In this document: piece by piece, positions 17,422 through 25,011 of the stretch
How the letters are laid out: every line of letters starts with the position of its first letter
How positions within the stretch are numbered: position 1 is the first letter of the stretch
Assembly: GCA_013178225.1 (NCBI GenBank)
Contig: JABLXE010000002.1
Span: 124,001 to 188,000 of the forward strand
DNA length: 64,000 nt
Reading direction: 5' to 3'
From: Methanotrichaceae archaeon
GTDB lineage: Archaea; Halobacteriota; Methanosarcinia; Methanotrichales; Methanotrichaceae
Notes under the pieces: generated by a model
The model's input: the letters and a program-made list of their open reading frames with translations, nothing else
Told to the model about the DNA's origin: nothing
Database searches by the model: none
Program-made: the position numbers and the translations under genes

Positions 17422-18162
17422 ATGAGAAAGGAACTGACTGTTTTGGTAATTATTGCCATGGCCCTGATAGGCATGGCCGGCGCAGCCAACTACATGTACG
17501 AGAAGGCGTCGGTCAAGGGCGTTGGATACAAGAACGTAGAGATGATCATTTCGACCCAGTACGGCTTCTCTGGAGCCAAGCTGGTGGAGAAGGAGTCCGG
17601 ATCCGGTAACGTGATCACCGAGAGGACCGAGCTCGAGGCCGAGAGGCAGGTCAACCACGAAATGACCGACTGCCTCTATAACGGAACATGCGACTGGCCG
17701 ACTGGCACCTGCTGCATGGACTACATCAACTTCACCAAGGAAGCTGAGTTCGAGTACATGCCCGTCTCTTACCAGACCGGCACCTACGACCAGAAGTGGG
17801 TTGAGAAGCTGTGCGTGCAGAACTACAAGATCGGCGCCGTGTTGACCGAGATGTACACTCACGCTGAGCACCTGCAGAAGACCACCGAGGTCAAGACCAG
17901 GCTCTACGCAGATGATGATTGCTACGCCGCTTGCTGTACCGGTGTTCTCGAAGCCAACCTGAACAGCAACGTGATCGGTGTCGCTCACATCGGCTGGCTC
18001 TCCAGGGATCCCCTGGCCGAGAAGAACCTGAAGGGACGCCACGCTGAGTACGGCAGATCCGTCGAGGACCTGACCGGTGTCTTCTCCATCGAGAAGTTCA
18101 TCCAGCTGTGGGGCAACTCCACCTGTGGCGCTATCAGCGTTGACTGGCTGCCCTGTATTTAA
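17422..18162 (+). CDS. Exported sheath-like surface protein, copy 2
   Basis: 246 residues, differing from copy 1 only at residues 5-6 of the signal peptide (MRKELTVLV instead of MRKEIAVLV). From about base 17518 to the stop codon the DNA appears identical to copy 1. Identity stops at the stop codon, while the ribosome-binding site AGGAGGTGGGAACGAA is shared. That pattern fits recent duplication or gene conversion of the coding region. The mature protein, Cys pairs and C-terminal block are as in copy 1. It may be the first gene of a run with the two related exported proteins that follow, although a hairpin separates them. Confidence 0.85.
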   Translation: MRKELTVLVIIAMALIGMAGAANYMYEKASVKGVGYKNVEMIISTQYGFSGAKLVEKESGSGNVITERTELEAERQVNHEMTDCLYNGTCDWPTGTCCMDYINFTKEAEFEYMPVSYQTGTYDQKWVEKLCVQNYKIGAVLTEMYTHAEHLQKTTEVKTRLYADDDCYAACCTGVLEANLNSNVIGVAHIGWLSRDPLAEKNLKGRHAEYGRSVEDLTGVFSIEKFIQLWGNSTCGAISVDWLPCI

Positions 18163-18170
18163 ATAAAGAA

Positions 18171-18230
18171 CTTGAAAGGCTCGGAGTTTTTCCGAAGCCT
18201 TTTATCCACCTTTTTGGTGGGAAGGGATAA
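18171..18230 (+). terminator. Hairpins between sheath-like gene 2 and the next exported protein
   Basis: AAAGGCTCGGA with TCCGAAGCCTTTT forms a hairpin ending in a T-run, followed closely by a second stem TCCACC/GGTGGGA. The first resembles a terminator; since no clear TATA box follows, partial read-through into the next gene is possible. Confidence 0.5.
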
Positions 18231-18273
18231 TTTCACAATTGTAGTAGCATGAAAATAGGGGGTGAATAGAACT

Positions 18274-19074
18274 ATGAAGGGAGTAGCACTAGCAGCGATA
18301 TTGTTAGTTGCTTTTATGCTCGGATGCTGCGGAATCGTTGTGGCGAATCCACCGATTGTGCCGCCCGTGCAATATGAACAGTTCTGCGAAGCACAGAAGA
18401 TATCCGGAACCGGAGTAATCGATGTCAGCACATCGATCGTTGACAAGAAGATTGCGCTTGAGTATTACAACGTAATGTCAGGTGACGGTGATATCGAGCT
18501 GGATCAGGAGAATGCATACTCGCAGAATGCAGACAAGCTCAAGAGGAACGTAACCGGTGTAAATGGCAGTGACAAGGTCGGCTTGAATCTGTTCGAGAGC
18601 ACCAAGCTCACTTATTCCGGAGCGACGCCCTTGGTTGGCGGAAAATACCTGCATTCCAAGGAGTTCTACGGCGGCATCGGAGCAGAGATCCAGGAGATGT
18701 TCGCGGTAAATGAGATGGAGAAGGAGCAGACCTCGTTCTTCACATCAACCACGCCGTTCGAGCAGATCTACGGCATTGCGCCCGAGGATCTCGGAAAGGC
18801 CCTGAATTGTGCCGGCCGGAACACCGATATGGTTGACGGGCTTATGAGGACCAGCGAGGGAGTCTATATTCCGACACACGTGATCGGGCTGGACACCAAG
18901 AACTCCTTCAACGGAACCTGGGGAACCGACGCGACCTGGCACAAGATATTCTACAAGGACATCAAGGCCCACGAGATGTTCACTGGAAAATTCGAGGCAG
19001 AGAAGCTCTTGAAGTTCCACGAATATCCCGTACCCGAGAAAGAGCGGCAACCGTGTGAAGGCATAGACTGCTAG
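18274..19074 (+). CDS. Exported sheath-family protein, divergent member
   Basis: About 266 residues with an N-terminal signal segment (GVALAAILLVAFMLGCCGIVVA) that includes a Cys pair at the cleavage region. The mature protein shows the same order of blocks as the 246-residue family. It has ISGTGVIDVSTS and SGDGDIELDQE near the start, YGGIGAEIQEMFAV in the middle, and NSFNGTW followed by KAHEMFTGKFEAEKLLKF at the end. Overall identity is low, so this reads as shared fold rather than close homology. I prefer the ATG at 18274, with GGGGGTGA eight bases before it, over the GTG at 18262. There is no anchor or sorting tail. Likely a minor component of the same surface structure. Confidence 0.75.
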   Translation: MKGVALAAILLVAFMLGCCGIVVANPPIVPPVQYEQFCEAQKISGTGVIDVSTSIVDKKIALEYYNVMSGDGDIELDQENAYSQNADKLKRNVTGVNGSDKVGLNLFESTKLTYSGATPLVGGKYLHSKEFYGGIGAEIQEMFAVNEMEKEQTSFFTSTTPFEQIYGIAPEDLGKALNCAGRNTDMVDGLMRTSEGVYIPTHVIGLDTKNSFNGTWGTDATWHKIFYKDIKAHEMFTGKFEAEKLLKFHEYPVPEKERQPCEGIDC

Positions 19075-19112
19075 GGACCACAAAGTCCCCAGCAACCTAT
19101 TTTCTTTTTTTT
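19074..19112 (+). terminator. Terminator hairpin with T-run
   Basis: GGGAC-CACAAA-GTCCC directly after the stop codon, then ATTTTCTTTTTTTT. The next gene starts 18 bp further on, so this may act as an attenuator between the two. Confidence 0.65.
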
Positions 19113-19129
19113 ATATGGGGGGTTGAATC

Positions 19130-20287
19130 GTGAAAGAAGCAATATTTGTGTTAATTCTGCTGGTATCCTGTGCCACAGCCACGGTGGAAGATCCGGGAGG
19201 CGGATCGAGCACAACTGCCTCCAGCGTGTGGAGCGCACAATCAATTCCCGCTCTGCCAAGTGCTTCTGCCATCACCTGTCCTTCAGCATCAGGATTTCTC
19301 AAAGTGGATATTGGGCTGTCCGGACCCAGCTCCGAGGCAGACAAAGAATACGTAACTCAAGGAAAGACGCTGGAGTTCATCGTCACCGTTAAGAACCTAG
19401 GGCAGTCGGATGCGGATGTGGAGCTGGGGGTCTCTACGGACAACTTCTCGCCGGCATGGCTGAGCTGGACCTCCGAGAGCATGACCATTCCGGCAGGTTC
19501 CACCCGTACCTGTACCTTACAAGTAAATCCCGATATCGACGCGTCTCCTGGAGAGTACAATTTCAACGTGGACGCATCCGCTAAATGCTATCGATCGGGG
19601 TCCGCTGGGGCATCCTTCGTGGTTCAGGATTTCGACTATGCGTCAGAGACCGTTGTGAGCGGAACCGGCCAGTTCCAGATCAACAAGAATGTGCGTTCCA
19701 TGAACTCCGGCATCAAGTCCACCAAAGATGTGTTCTTCAGTGGAAGCGTTGATGCCCTGGTGAAAAACGAGTACCTGGTCGATCAATCCAGGGGGAGAAA
19801 TCCCAACTTCGAAGAGCAGGACGCAGTCGACAATTACCAGGCATTGAGTGCGGGAGATGCCCTGACCGGAACTGAGGAGTTCAGAAGTTCTCGGGTCTTT
19901 GGAGGAGTCGGGGCCAAATTCCTGGAGAGCTACAACGTTCAGCAGGTGGAGTTCAAGAACCAGAATCTAAATCTGCATCAGACCGGCTCCCTGAGCAAGT
20001 CTGCCGAGTTCAACACGGCGAACAACTTCACTGGCTACTACCTGATAGACGCCAAGCAGACGATTCCCGGACAGAAGAACTTGAAAGAGCGCGAGGAGTA
20101 CCTAGGGTCCTTTGAGGTAAACCGCAGGATTCTCTTCCGAGATACACCTGAACCTCAGACCTTCTGTTTTGATGGCGATTGCAGCAAGAAGGCCGCTTTA
20201 CCCAAGACTCTATTTACCAGCCCGTGTGTGAGCAGCTCCTGCAGCAACTTCGTGAATAACCTGAACGCCTTCTCCAGTTCGGTCTAA
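19130..20287 (+). CDS. Exported protein with CARDB-like domain fused to a sheath-family domain
   Basis: 385 residues starting at GTG, with GGGGGTTGA in front. A signal peptide (about residues 1-18) and a Ser-rich stretch lead to an Ig-like domain at about 60-160 (FIVTVKNLGQSDADVEL, TIPAGSTRTCTLQV), of the CARDB/surface-adhesion type. From about 170 the protein follows the sheath-family block order: VSGTGQFQINKNV, FSGSVDALVKNEY, FGGVGAKFLESYNVQQVEF, FNTANNFTGYYL and LKEREEYLGSFEVNRRILF. It ends with a Cys-containing, Ser-rich tail and no anchor. It may connect the sheath-like subunits to another layer; that is inference from the added domain. Confidence 0.75.
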   Translation: MKEAIFVLILLVSCATATVEDPGGGSSTTASSVWSAQSIPALPSASAITCPSASGFLKVDIGLSGPSSEADKEYVTQGKTLEFIVTVKNLGQSDADVELGVSTDNFSPAWLSWTSESMTIPAGSTRTCTLQVNPDIDASPGEYNFNVDASAKCYRSGSAGASFVVQDFDYASETVVSGTGQFQINKNVRSMNSGIKSTKDVFFSGSVDALVKNEYLVDQSRGRNPNFEEQDAVDNYQALSAGDALTGTEEFRSSRVFGGVGAKFLESYNVQQVEFKNQNLNLHQTGSLSKSAEFNTANNFTGYYLIDAKQTIPGQKNLKEREEYLGSFEVNRRILFRDTPEPQTFCFDGDCSKKAALPKTLFTSPCVSSSCSNFVNNLNAFSSSV

Positions 20288-20312
20288 ACTCTTTTTAATT
20301 TTTTTTGTTTTC
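20285..20312 (+). terminator. T-rich terminator
   Basis: CTAAACTCTTTTTAATTTTTTTTGTTTT immediately after the stop codon of the CARDB-containing gene. Archaeal RNA polymerase can terminate at T-runs without a hairpin. Confidence 0.55.
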
Positions 20313-20343
20313 ATCTGCAATTTTAAAAAGATTTAGACCTCTC

Positions 20344-20536
20344 TTGCATATAAATAGCCTCCAAAACCTTGAAATAGCATCCACCCAACCAGGTACCTCG
20401 GGTGTTAGGGTTTAAAGGAGAGAAGGTTCAGCCTGGTCCTCTAGCGGTCAAGTCGAGGAATGTCTCGAACTGCGATCGATCGCTTGAAGGAATTCGCCCT
20501 GAAACGGCGTGTCAGGCTACAAGGAGGTAGTGTGGA
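20344..20536 (+). promoter_or_regulatory. Promoter and structured, partly tRNA-like 5' leader of sheath-like gene 3
   Basis: The TATA box CATATAAATAG lies at 20347-20357. The leader of about 155 nt contains CAGGTACCTC, as in gene 1. From 20430 to 20518 AGCCTGG pairs with TCAGGCT (one G-T pair). Inside is a tRNA D-arm-like CTCTAGCGGTCAAGTCGAG, and CGCC-7nt-GGCG follows near the 3' side. The anticodon region does not fit a functional tRNA. The ribosome-binding site AAGGAGG is at 20521-20527. Confidence 0.5.
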
Positions 20537-21277
20537 TTGAATCGAAATTTGATCGTCCTTGGAATTCTCGTGGTTCTACTGGTGGGTGTAGCCGGTGCTG
20601 CCAATTACATGTACGAGAAGTCCTCGGTCAAAGGAGTCGGCTACAGGAACCTGGAGATGGTGGTCTCCACCCAGTACGGCTATTCCGGAGCTAAGCTCGT
20701 GGAAAAGCAGTCCGGTTCCGGTAACGTGATATCGTCGAGGATCGAACTCGAGGCCGAGAGGCAGCTATCGCACGATATGAGCGGATGTCTCTATCCGGAT
20801 TGCTCAGCGGCCTACCCGACCGGTGGGTACTGCATGGACTACATCAACTTCACGTCCGAACAAGAGCTGGAGTACATGCCCGTATCGTATCAGACCGGCA
20901 CCTACGACCAGAAGTGGGTTGACAAGCTGTGCGTGCAGAACTACAGGATCGGCGCTGTGCTGACCGAGATGTACACTCATGCCGAGCACCTGCAGAAGAC
21001 CACCGAGGTCAAGACCAGGTTATACGGTACTGAAACTGAAACCCCATGCTGTACAGGTGTGCTGGAGGCCAACCTGAACGCCAATGTGATCGGTGTCGCT
21101 CACATCGGCTGGCTGTCCAGGGACCCGGTTGGGGAATCCAATTTGAAGGGCCGGCACGCTGAGTACGGCAGGTCTATCGAGGACCTGACTGGAGTCTTCT
21201 CCATTGAGAAGTTCATCCAGCTGTGGGGCAATTCCACCTGCGGCTCAGTGAGCGTTGACTGGCTGCCGTGCCTCTAA
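20537..21277 (+). CDS. Exported sheath-like surface protein, copy 3
   Basis: 246 residues starting at TTG, ten bases after a strong AAGGAGG. Over most of its length it is about 80 percent identical to copies 1 and 2. Differences cluster in the signal peptide, in the loop YPDCSAAYPTGGYC, and at TETETPC, where copies 1 and 2 have DDDCYAAC. The pair CCTGV, the segment VSYQTGTYDQKWV and the closing GRHAEYGRSIEDLTGVFSIEKF are unchanged. Silent substitutions are numerous here but absent between copies 1 and 2. The TTG start and different leader suggest separate regulation. Confidence 0.84.
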   Translation: MNRNLIVLGILVVLLVGVAGAANYMYEKSSVKGVGYRNLEMVVSTQYGYSGAKLVEKQSGSGNVISSRIELEAERQLSHDMSGCLYPDCSAAYPTGGYCMDYINFTSEQELEYMPVSYQTGTYDQKWVDKLCVQNYRIGAVLTEMYTHAEHLQKTTEVKTRLYGTETETPCCTGVLEANLNANVIGVAHIGWLSRDPVGESNLKGRHAEYGRSIEDLTGVFSIEKFIQLWGNSTCGSVSVDWLPCL

Positions 21278-21298
21278 ATAAAAAGGTCTAATCCATCA

Positions 21299-21333
21299 TA
21301 GATCAAGCGCCAATGCTTGATCTACTCTTTTTA
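21299..21333 (+). terminator. Terminator hairpin after sheath-like gene 3
   Basis: A perfect 10-bp stem TAGATCAAGC / GCTTGATCTA with a 6-nt loop, followed by CTCTTTTTA. It closes the surface-protein cluster. Confidence 0.8.
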
Positions 21334-21472
21334 TCGAAAGCGTCAAGCCGCGAGCGGCCAGTGCTGCTGATCTGATCTTCTGTTGCTAAAATCATATCTC
21401 TCTCTAAAAATTAGACCGGAACCTAGAAGTACCTTGATCGTACAATTATAATGATTGATGAGGTGAAAGGTC

Positions 21473-21703
21473 GTGCAGGCCAAGATCTTGAGGAAGGGAG
21501 AGGGCATAACGGGAAGATACAGGAACATGGAGCTGGGCCAGAGCAAGAAGTTCTTCCGGGTATGGATAGACGATCAGGAGATCTACCTTCCCAAGTCGGT
21601 GGGAGACTCGCTCCTGAAGAGCCATCAGAAGGGAAACGATGTATTCACCATTCTACGCACTGAGGACGTCTACGAGATCAAGCCGGTTATGGAGGCGAGA
21701 TAG
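21473..21703 (+). CDS. Small conserved-looking protein of unknown function
   Basis: 76 residues from a GTG with GAGGTGAAAGG in front. The sequence is charged and soluble: it opens with a basic MQAKILRKGEGITGRYR, has FFRVWIDDQEIYLPKSVG in the middle and ends with EDVYEIKPV. The composition and alternating hydrophobic pattern fit a small beta-barrel, but I do not recognise the family. It is transcribed alone, 195 bp after the last sheath-like gene. Coding is supported by the ribosome-binding site and normal codon use; function is unknown. Confidence 0.6.
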   Translation: MQAKILRKGEGITGRYRNMELGQSKKFFRVWIDDQEIYLPKSVGDSLLKSHQKGNDVFTILRTEDVYEIKPVMEAR

Positions 21704-21983
21704 CCAGAGAAGAATCCTCTCGCTATCTATCCCGTCACCTGGTCTGCCATTTTTTGCGCAATCTTTAAAATCGGATTTAGCCGCCCCAATTAGCTGAAAG
21801 CTCCGAAGAAAGGGCGAAAGGGCCTGACACTGATCTCGGCATTGATCCGGCATCGACCTGTCAGGAGGTTCATCCGGGCATTCATCTCAGCAATGGACCA
21901 AGGCCGGCGGTCAACTGATCTTGCAGCCTGCCCTGCCCGCGCAAGGTCCTAATCTCTTCCGTTCCCGCGATTGCTTTCGGTTT
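21704..21983. other. Intergenic segment without recognisable genes
   Basis: 280 bp between two convergent genes. No open frame has a ribosome-binding site, and I see no tRNA, repeat or clear terminator. Confidence 0.4.
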
Positions 21984-22532
21984 TTAGAGGGCTCGTCCCG
22001 CAGATCGCGCCTTTTCCAGGAGGTCTTTTCTCTCCAACACGGCGTTTGGCGCACCGCCACTTGCCATGCGAACGATCTCGGTGACCTCGAATCCCAGGAA
22101 CTTGAGTATTTCGGCAAACTCATTGGCAGCTCTCTCAAACATTGGAAGATCGGGATTCCCCTGGCTGGTGACGATTACAGCCTTCTTTCCGGGCGGCAGA
22201 CGGGACTTGAATCCCGTATCGATCAGCGAGTACATCCTGTCCATCATGAGGTCAAACTGCCCGGTGAAGCGGTGGAAGTATATCGGCGATCCAAATACGA
22301 CCGCATCGGCCTCTGCGATATCTTTCAGCAGATTTGTGACGTCATCTTCCAGCCGGCAGCTCTCATGGCTCTTGCAGTAGCCGCAGGCCTGGCAGCCCTG
22401 GTACTTCATCTCGTTGAGATAGTACTTCTTGGTCTGATAGCCTGCCTCTTTTGCCCCGTCCAGTACGGCTTGAACCAGAGTATCTACATTGCCGTTCTTT
22501 CTCGGACTTCCCACGATTCCTATTGCTTTCAT
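21984..22532 (-). CDS. isf: Iron-sulfur flavoprotein (NADPH-dependent FMN reductase fold)
   Basis: 182 residues of the flavodoxin-like fold. The N-terminus GIVGSPRKNGNVDTLV binds the FMN phosphate. The compact Cys motif CQACGYCKSHESC (about residues 47-59; spacing C-x2-C-x2-C-x5-C) is the 4Fe-4S site that defines methanogen iron-sulfur flavoproteins. FGSPIYFHRFTGQ follows as the flavin-contact loop. Isf proteins accept electrons from ferredoxin and reduce oxygen or peroxide, so a role in oxidative-stress defence is likely. It is monocistronic, next to tRNA-Ser on the same strand. Confidence 0.93.
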   Translation of the reverse strand: MKAIGIVGSPRKNGNVDTLVQAVLDGAKEAGYQTKKYYLNEMKYQGCQACGYCKSHESCRLEDDVTNLLKDIAEADAVVFGSPIYFHRFTGQFDLMMDRMYSLIDTGFKSRLPPGKKAVIVTSQGNPDLPMFERAANEFAEILKFLGFEVTEIVRMASGGAPNAVLERKDLLEKARSAGRAL

Positions 22533-22674
22533 GGCTGTTCACGCCTTTAATGGACATGATGCAGTTGGTCTCATTTGAGGATTTCGAGCGGCACAAGCGA
22601 AGCCCTAGGACCCTTAAGTTTCCGGCAGAAAGAACCCTTAAGGTTAGAATTGAGTGCAGTTGAACGCAAGAAAG

Positions 22675-22759
22675 CGCCGAGGGTGGGATTCGAACCCACG
22701 AGTCCCGAGGGGACACAGGTTTAGCAAACCTGCGCCTTACCAGGCTAGGCTACCTCGAC
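22675..22759 (-). tRNA. tRNA-Ser (anticodon GCT)
   Basis: 85 nt class II tRNA on the minus strand. The acceptor GTCGAGG pairs with CCTCGGC (one T-G pair) and the discriminator is G. The anticodon stem-loop is CAGGTTTGCTAAACCTG, with GCT in a seven-base loop. It has a long variable arm (TCCCCTCGGGA) and the T arm GTGGGTTCGAATCCCAC. The long variable arm and G73 are serine identity features. CCA is not encoded. Confidence 0.96.
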
Positions 22760-22819
22760 ATCAGCTCATAGGGCTTGATTTTTCGATATTTAAACTCTGC
22801 GGCAAAAAGATCTCTGTCA

Positions 22820-23200
22820 TCACTCGACACATTGTAGCAGATCCTTGCTGGTGACGATTCCCACCAGCATTCCGTTTTCCATCACCGGAAGCCTTCTGAT
22901 CTTGTGCTTAATCATCAGCCCTGCAGCCTCTTTGGTGGAGGCATTGAGGCCGATGGTGATCAGCGGTGCTGGCGTCATTATATCGACAACGCTCAGGCGG
23001 GAGGGGTCTTTGCCCTCGGCAAACACCCGGGAGAAGATCTGGCTCATTGTCAGTATGCCCTTACACTCCTTGAGCAGGCCGTCTGTGGCCACCAGCACGC
23101 AGCCCTTTTTTCCCCGCGCCATCAGCCTTATGGCCTCAAGCACCGTGGTTTCAGGCGGCACTGTAGCTATGGGATAGCTCATCACGTCCCTGACCTTCAT
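22820..23200 (-). CDS. CBS-domain pair protein
   Basis: 126 residues consisting of two CBS motifs and nothing else: MKVRDVMSYPIATVPPETTV opens the first, VVDIMTPAPLITIGLNAST the second, and it closes with RRLPVMENGMLVGIVTSKDLL. Such modules bind adenine nucleotides or S-adenosylmethionine and regulate partners. The ATG at 23200 is chosen because it begins the first CBS repeat; the frame extends 58 codons further upstream but that part does not look like protein. The partner is unknown; the adjacent gene upstream is pheT on the same strand, about 180 bp away. Confidence 0.9.
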   Translation of the reverse strand: MKVRDVMSYPIATVPPETTVLEAIRLMARGKKGCVLVATDGLLKECKGILTMSQIFSRVFAEGKDPSRLSVVDIMTPAPLITIGLNASTKEAAGLMIKHKIRRLPVMENGMLVGIVTSKDLLQCVE

Positions 23201-23380
23201 GAGTACTACTAGCAGACTTCTTGACGTATTACACTTTGGATCTTTTCTCCCAAAAAAAGGGTGCTCATAGGGGGTTAATTGGGCGTGCAAATTGGGTGGT
23301 GAAGAGGCGGCGCAAAATAGCGAAGGTCCTGGGAGATGGAGATCCCGGCCCCTTCGCGGATTCGCGGGCGCCATGTCAAA

Positions 23381-25006
23381 TTAGAGCTGTCCCCACTGGA
23401 TCTCCAGGGCTACCGCCGGCTGCTCCAGCCCAAAGCTCCTCAGGACCAGAGGATGAAGCTCCCCAAAGCAGCCCTTCTTCTGCCCGTTCTCAAGTATGTC
23501 CGCGCCCCTTCCCGGCAGGAAGGCTCCGTCTTCTGAGGGCACGATCTTTATCTCCTCCTGCCAGCCCATCTCCTGCAAGACTACGTCTGCCAGCGACCTG
23601 ATCAGAGAGAAGCCGGCCGCGCTGTGAATGGAGGCCGCAGCCAGGTTCATGTGCGTTCTTCCCTTCTGCACCACATCTCCCACCGAGAAGATCCTCTGCG
23701 GAAGCGGGTGATGCTGGTTGAGGGAGAATATCTCCAGAAGGCTTGAGAGAAGCGAGGTTCGGAGGATGGTGTGAAGCTCGCTTATGGGGTGCAGAACCCT
23801 CGTTGACGCCTCGGGCTTTCGCCTCATGTTGTGGAAATGAGCCGTCTCGTTGGTGAGGGTGAAGGGCATGGTCTCCAGGTATCCGAGCCCTGCCATCAGC
23901 TCGCGAATCTCGGCCTTTTTGACCTCGGAGGGATGGGACTTTCCGACCGTCACCGTCTTCGGAAGCTCTTCTTGCAGGTTTTCGTATCCGTATCCCTTGG
24001 CGGCATCCTCGAAGATGTCCCAGGAATGCATGATGTCCGCCCGGAAGGCCGGAACCAGGACCTCGACCCGGTCCCCGCCGGCCGGCCGGGCACCAAATCG
24101 CATCCGCTCCAGGCATTGCGCTAGGCCCTCAGCATCCAGATCAAAGCCGATCAGGTCGTTGGCCTCTTTTGCAGCGATGGTCCAGCGAGCAGGCTCCAGG
24201 TTGGGTGTGGCCAGGTCGCCCTCGCTTCTCTTCACCAGCACCGACTCGATCCGGCCGCCGCGCTCGGCAAGTGACGTGACCACGATGTTCAGGGCCTTGA
24301 AGACCGCTGGGTCCGTTCCCGTGACATCGATGAACAGGTCGCTGGAATCCTCCTCGACGCGGGTCAGCTCACCGTTGATGATCGGCGGAAAAGACAGCAC
24401 CCGGTCCTGGGAATCTACGATTAGCGGATACCGGTCGCAGCCCTGCAGGATATGGCCGTAATCCTTTCCCTTGGGGTGCTTTTTCAGCATCTCGGCCATG
24501 GTCATCTCCTCGGAAAAGTCCAGGGGGACGAACGAGCAGCCGGGGTCCGCTCCGAAGTAGCGGAACGGAGGCGTCACCCGCGATATGTCGTGAACGCCTA
24601 TCGCCACCTTCCGCCGGTTCCGGCCCAGTCCCCAGTGCAGGTCCTCCTGCAGTCCCATCAGCGACTCGATGGACTCGCTGGAGAACTCTAGCCCCCGCAC
24701 CACCGCACAGCCGATCAGCGGCCGCACAGCCTTCACCGACTCATCAACCTGCAGGACGATCGGGCCCTGCTCGACGGTGTACTGCGGCAACCCCGGCTTG
24801 ATGTCCAGAAAGCCCCGCAGCGCTCTGGCCACTCCCTCCGGGCTGTAGAGATCCGGCCGGTCGGGGAAGAACTCCACGTCCACGTGGTCCTCCTCCGCCC
24901 TCTTTCCGATGTCGGCACCCATCATGGCCAGGCGGCTCATGATCGTGTCCCGGGAGGCTCCTACCATCTCCTCCATATCCTGGTAATAAAGTCTGACAAC
25001 AGGCAT
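23381..25006 (-). CDS. pheT: Phenylalanyl-tRNA synthetase beta subunit
   Basis: 541 residues, the usual length for archaeal PheT. It opens with MPVVRLYYQDMEEMVG, contains the B3/4 editing region and B5 domain (VGKSHPSEVKKAEIRELMAG near the B5/catalytic-like junction), and ends in the catalytic-like domain with LNQHHPLPQRIFSVGDVV. The start at 25006 lies five bases after the pheS stop codon; a longer frame to 25048 would overlap pheS. The two subunits form the alpha2-beta2 enzyme that charges tRNA-Phe and hydrolyses misacylated Tyr-tRNA. The tight spacing shows an operon. Confidence 0.96.
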   Translation of the reverse strand: MPVVRLYYQDMEEMVGASRDTIMSRLAMMGADIGKRAEEDHVDVEFFPDRPDLYSPEGVARALRGFLDIKPGLPQYTVEQGPIVLQVDESVKAVRPLIGCAVVRGLEFSSESIESLMGLQEDLHWGLGRNRRKVAIGVHDISRVTPPFRYFGADPGCSFVPLDFSEEMTMAEMLKKHPKGKDYGHILQGCDRYPLIVDSQDRVLSFPPIINGELTRVEEDSSDLFIDVTGTDPAVFKALNIVVTSLAERGGRIESVLVKRSEGDLATPNLEPARWTIAAKEANDLIGFDLDAEGLAQCLERMRFGARPAGGDRVEVLVPAFRADIMHSWDIFEDAAKGYGYENLQEELPKTVTVGKSHPSEVKKAEIRELMAGLGYLETMPFTLTNETAHFHNMRRKPEASTRVLHPISELHTILRTSLLSSLLEIFSLNQHHPLPQRIFSVGDVVQKGRTHMNLAAASIHSAAGFSLIRSLADVVLQEMGWQEEIKIVPSEDGAFLPGRGADILENGQKKGCFGELHPLVLRSFGLEQPAVALEIQWGQL

Positions 25007-25011
25007 GTAAC

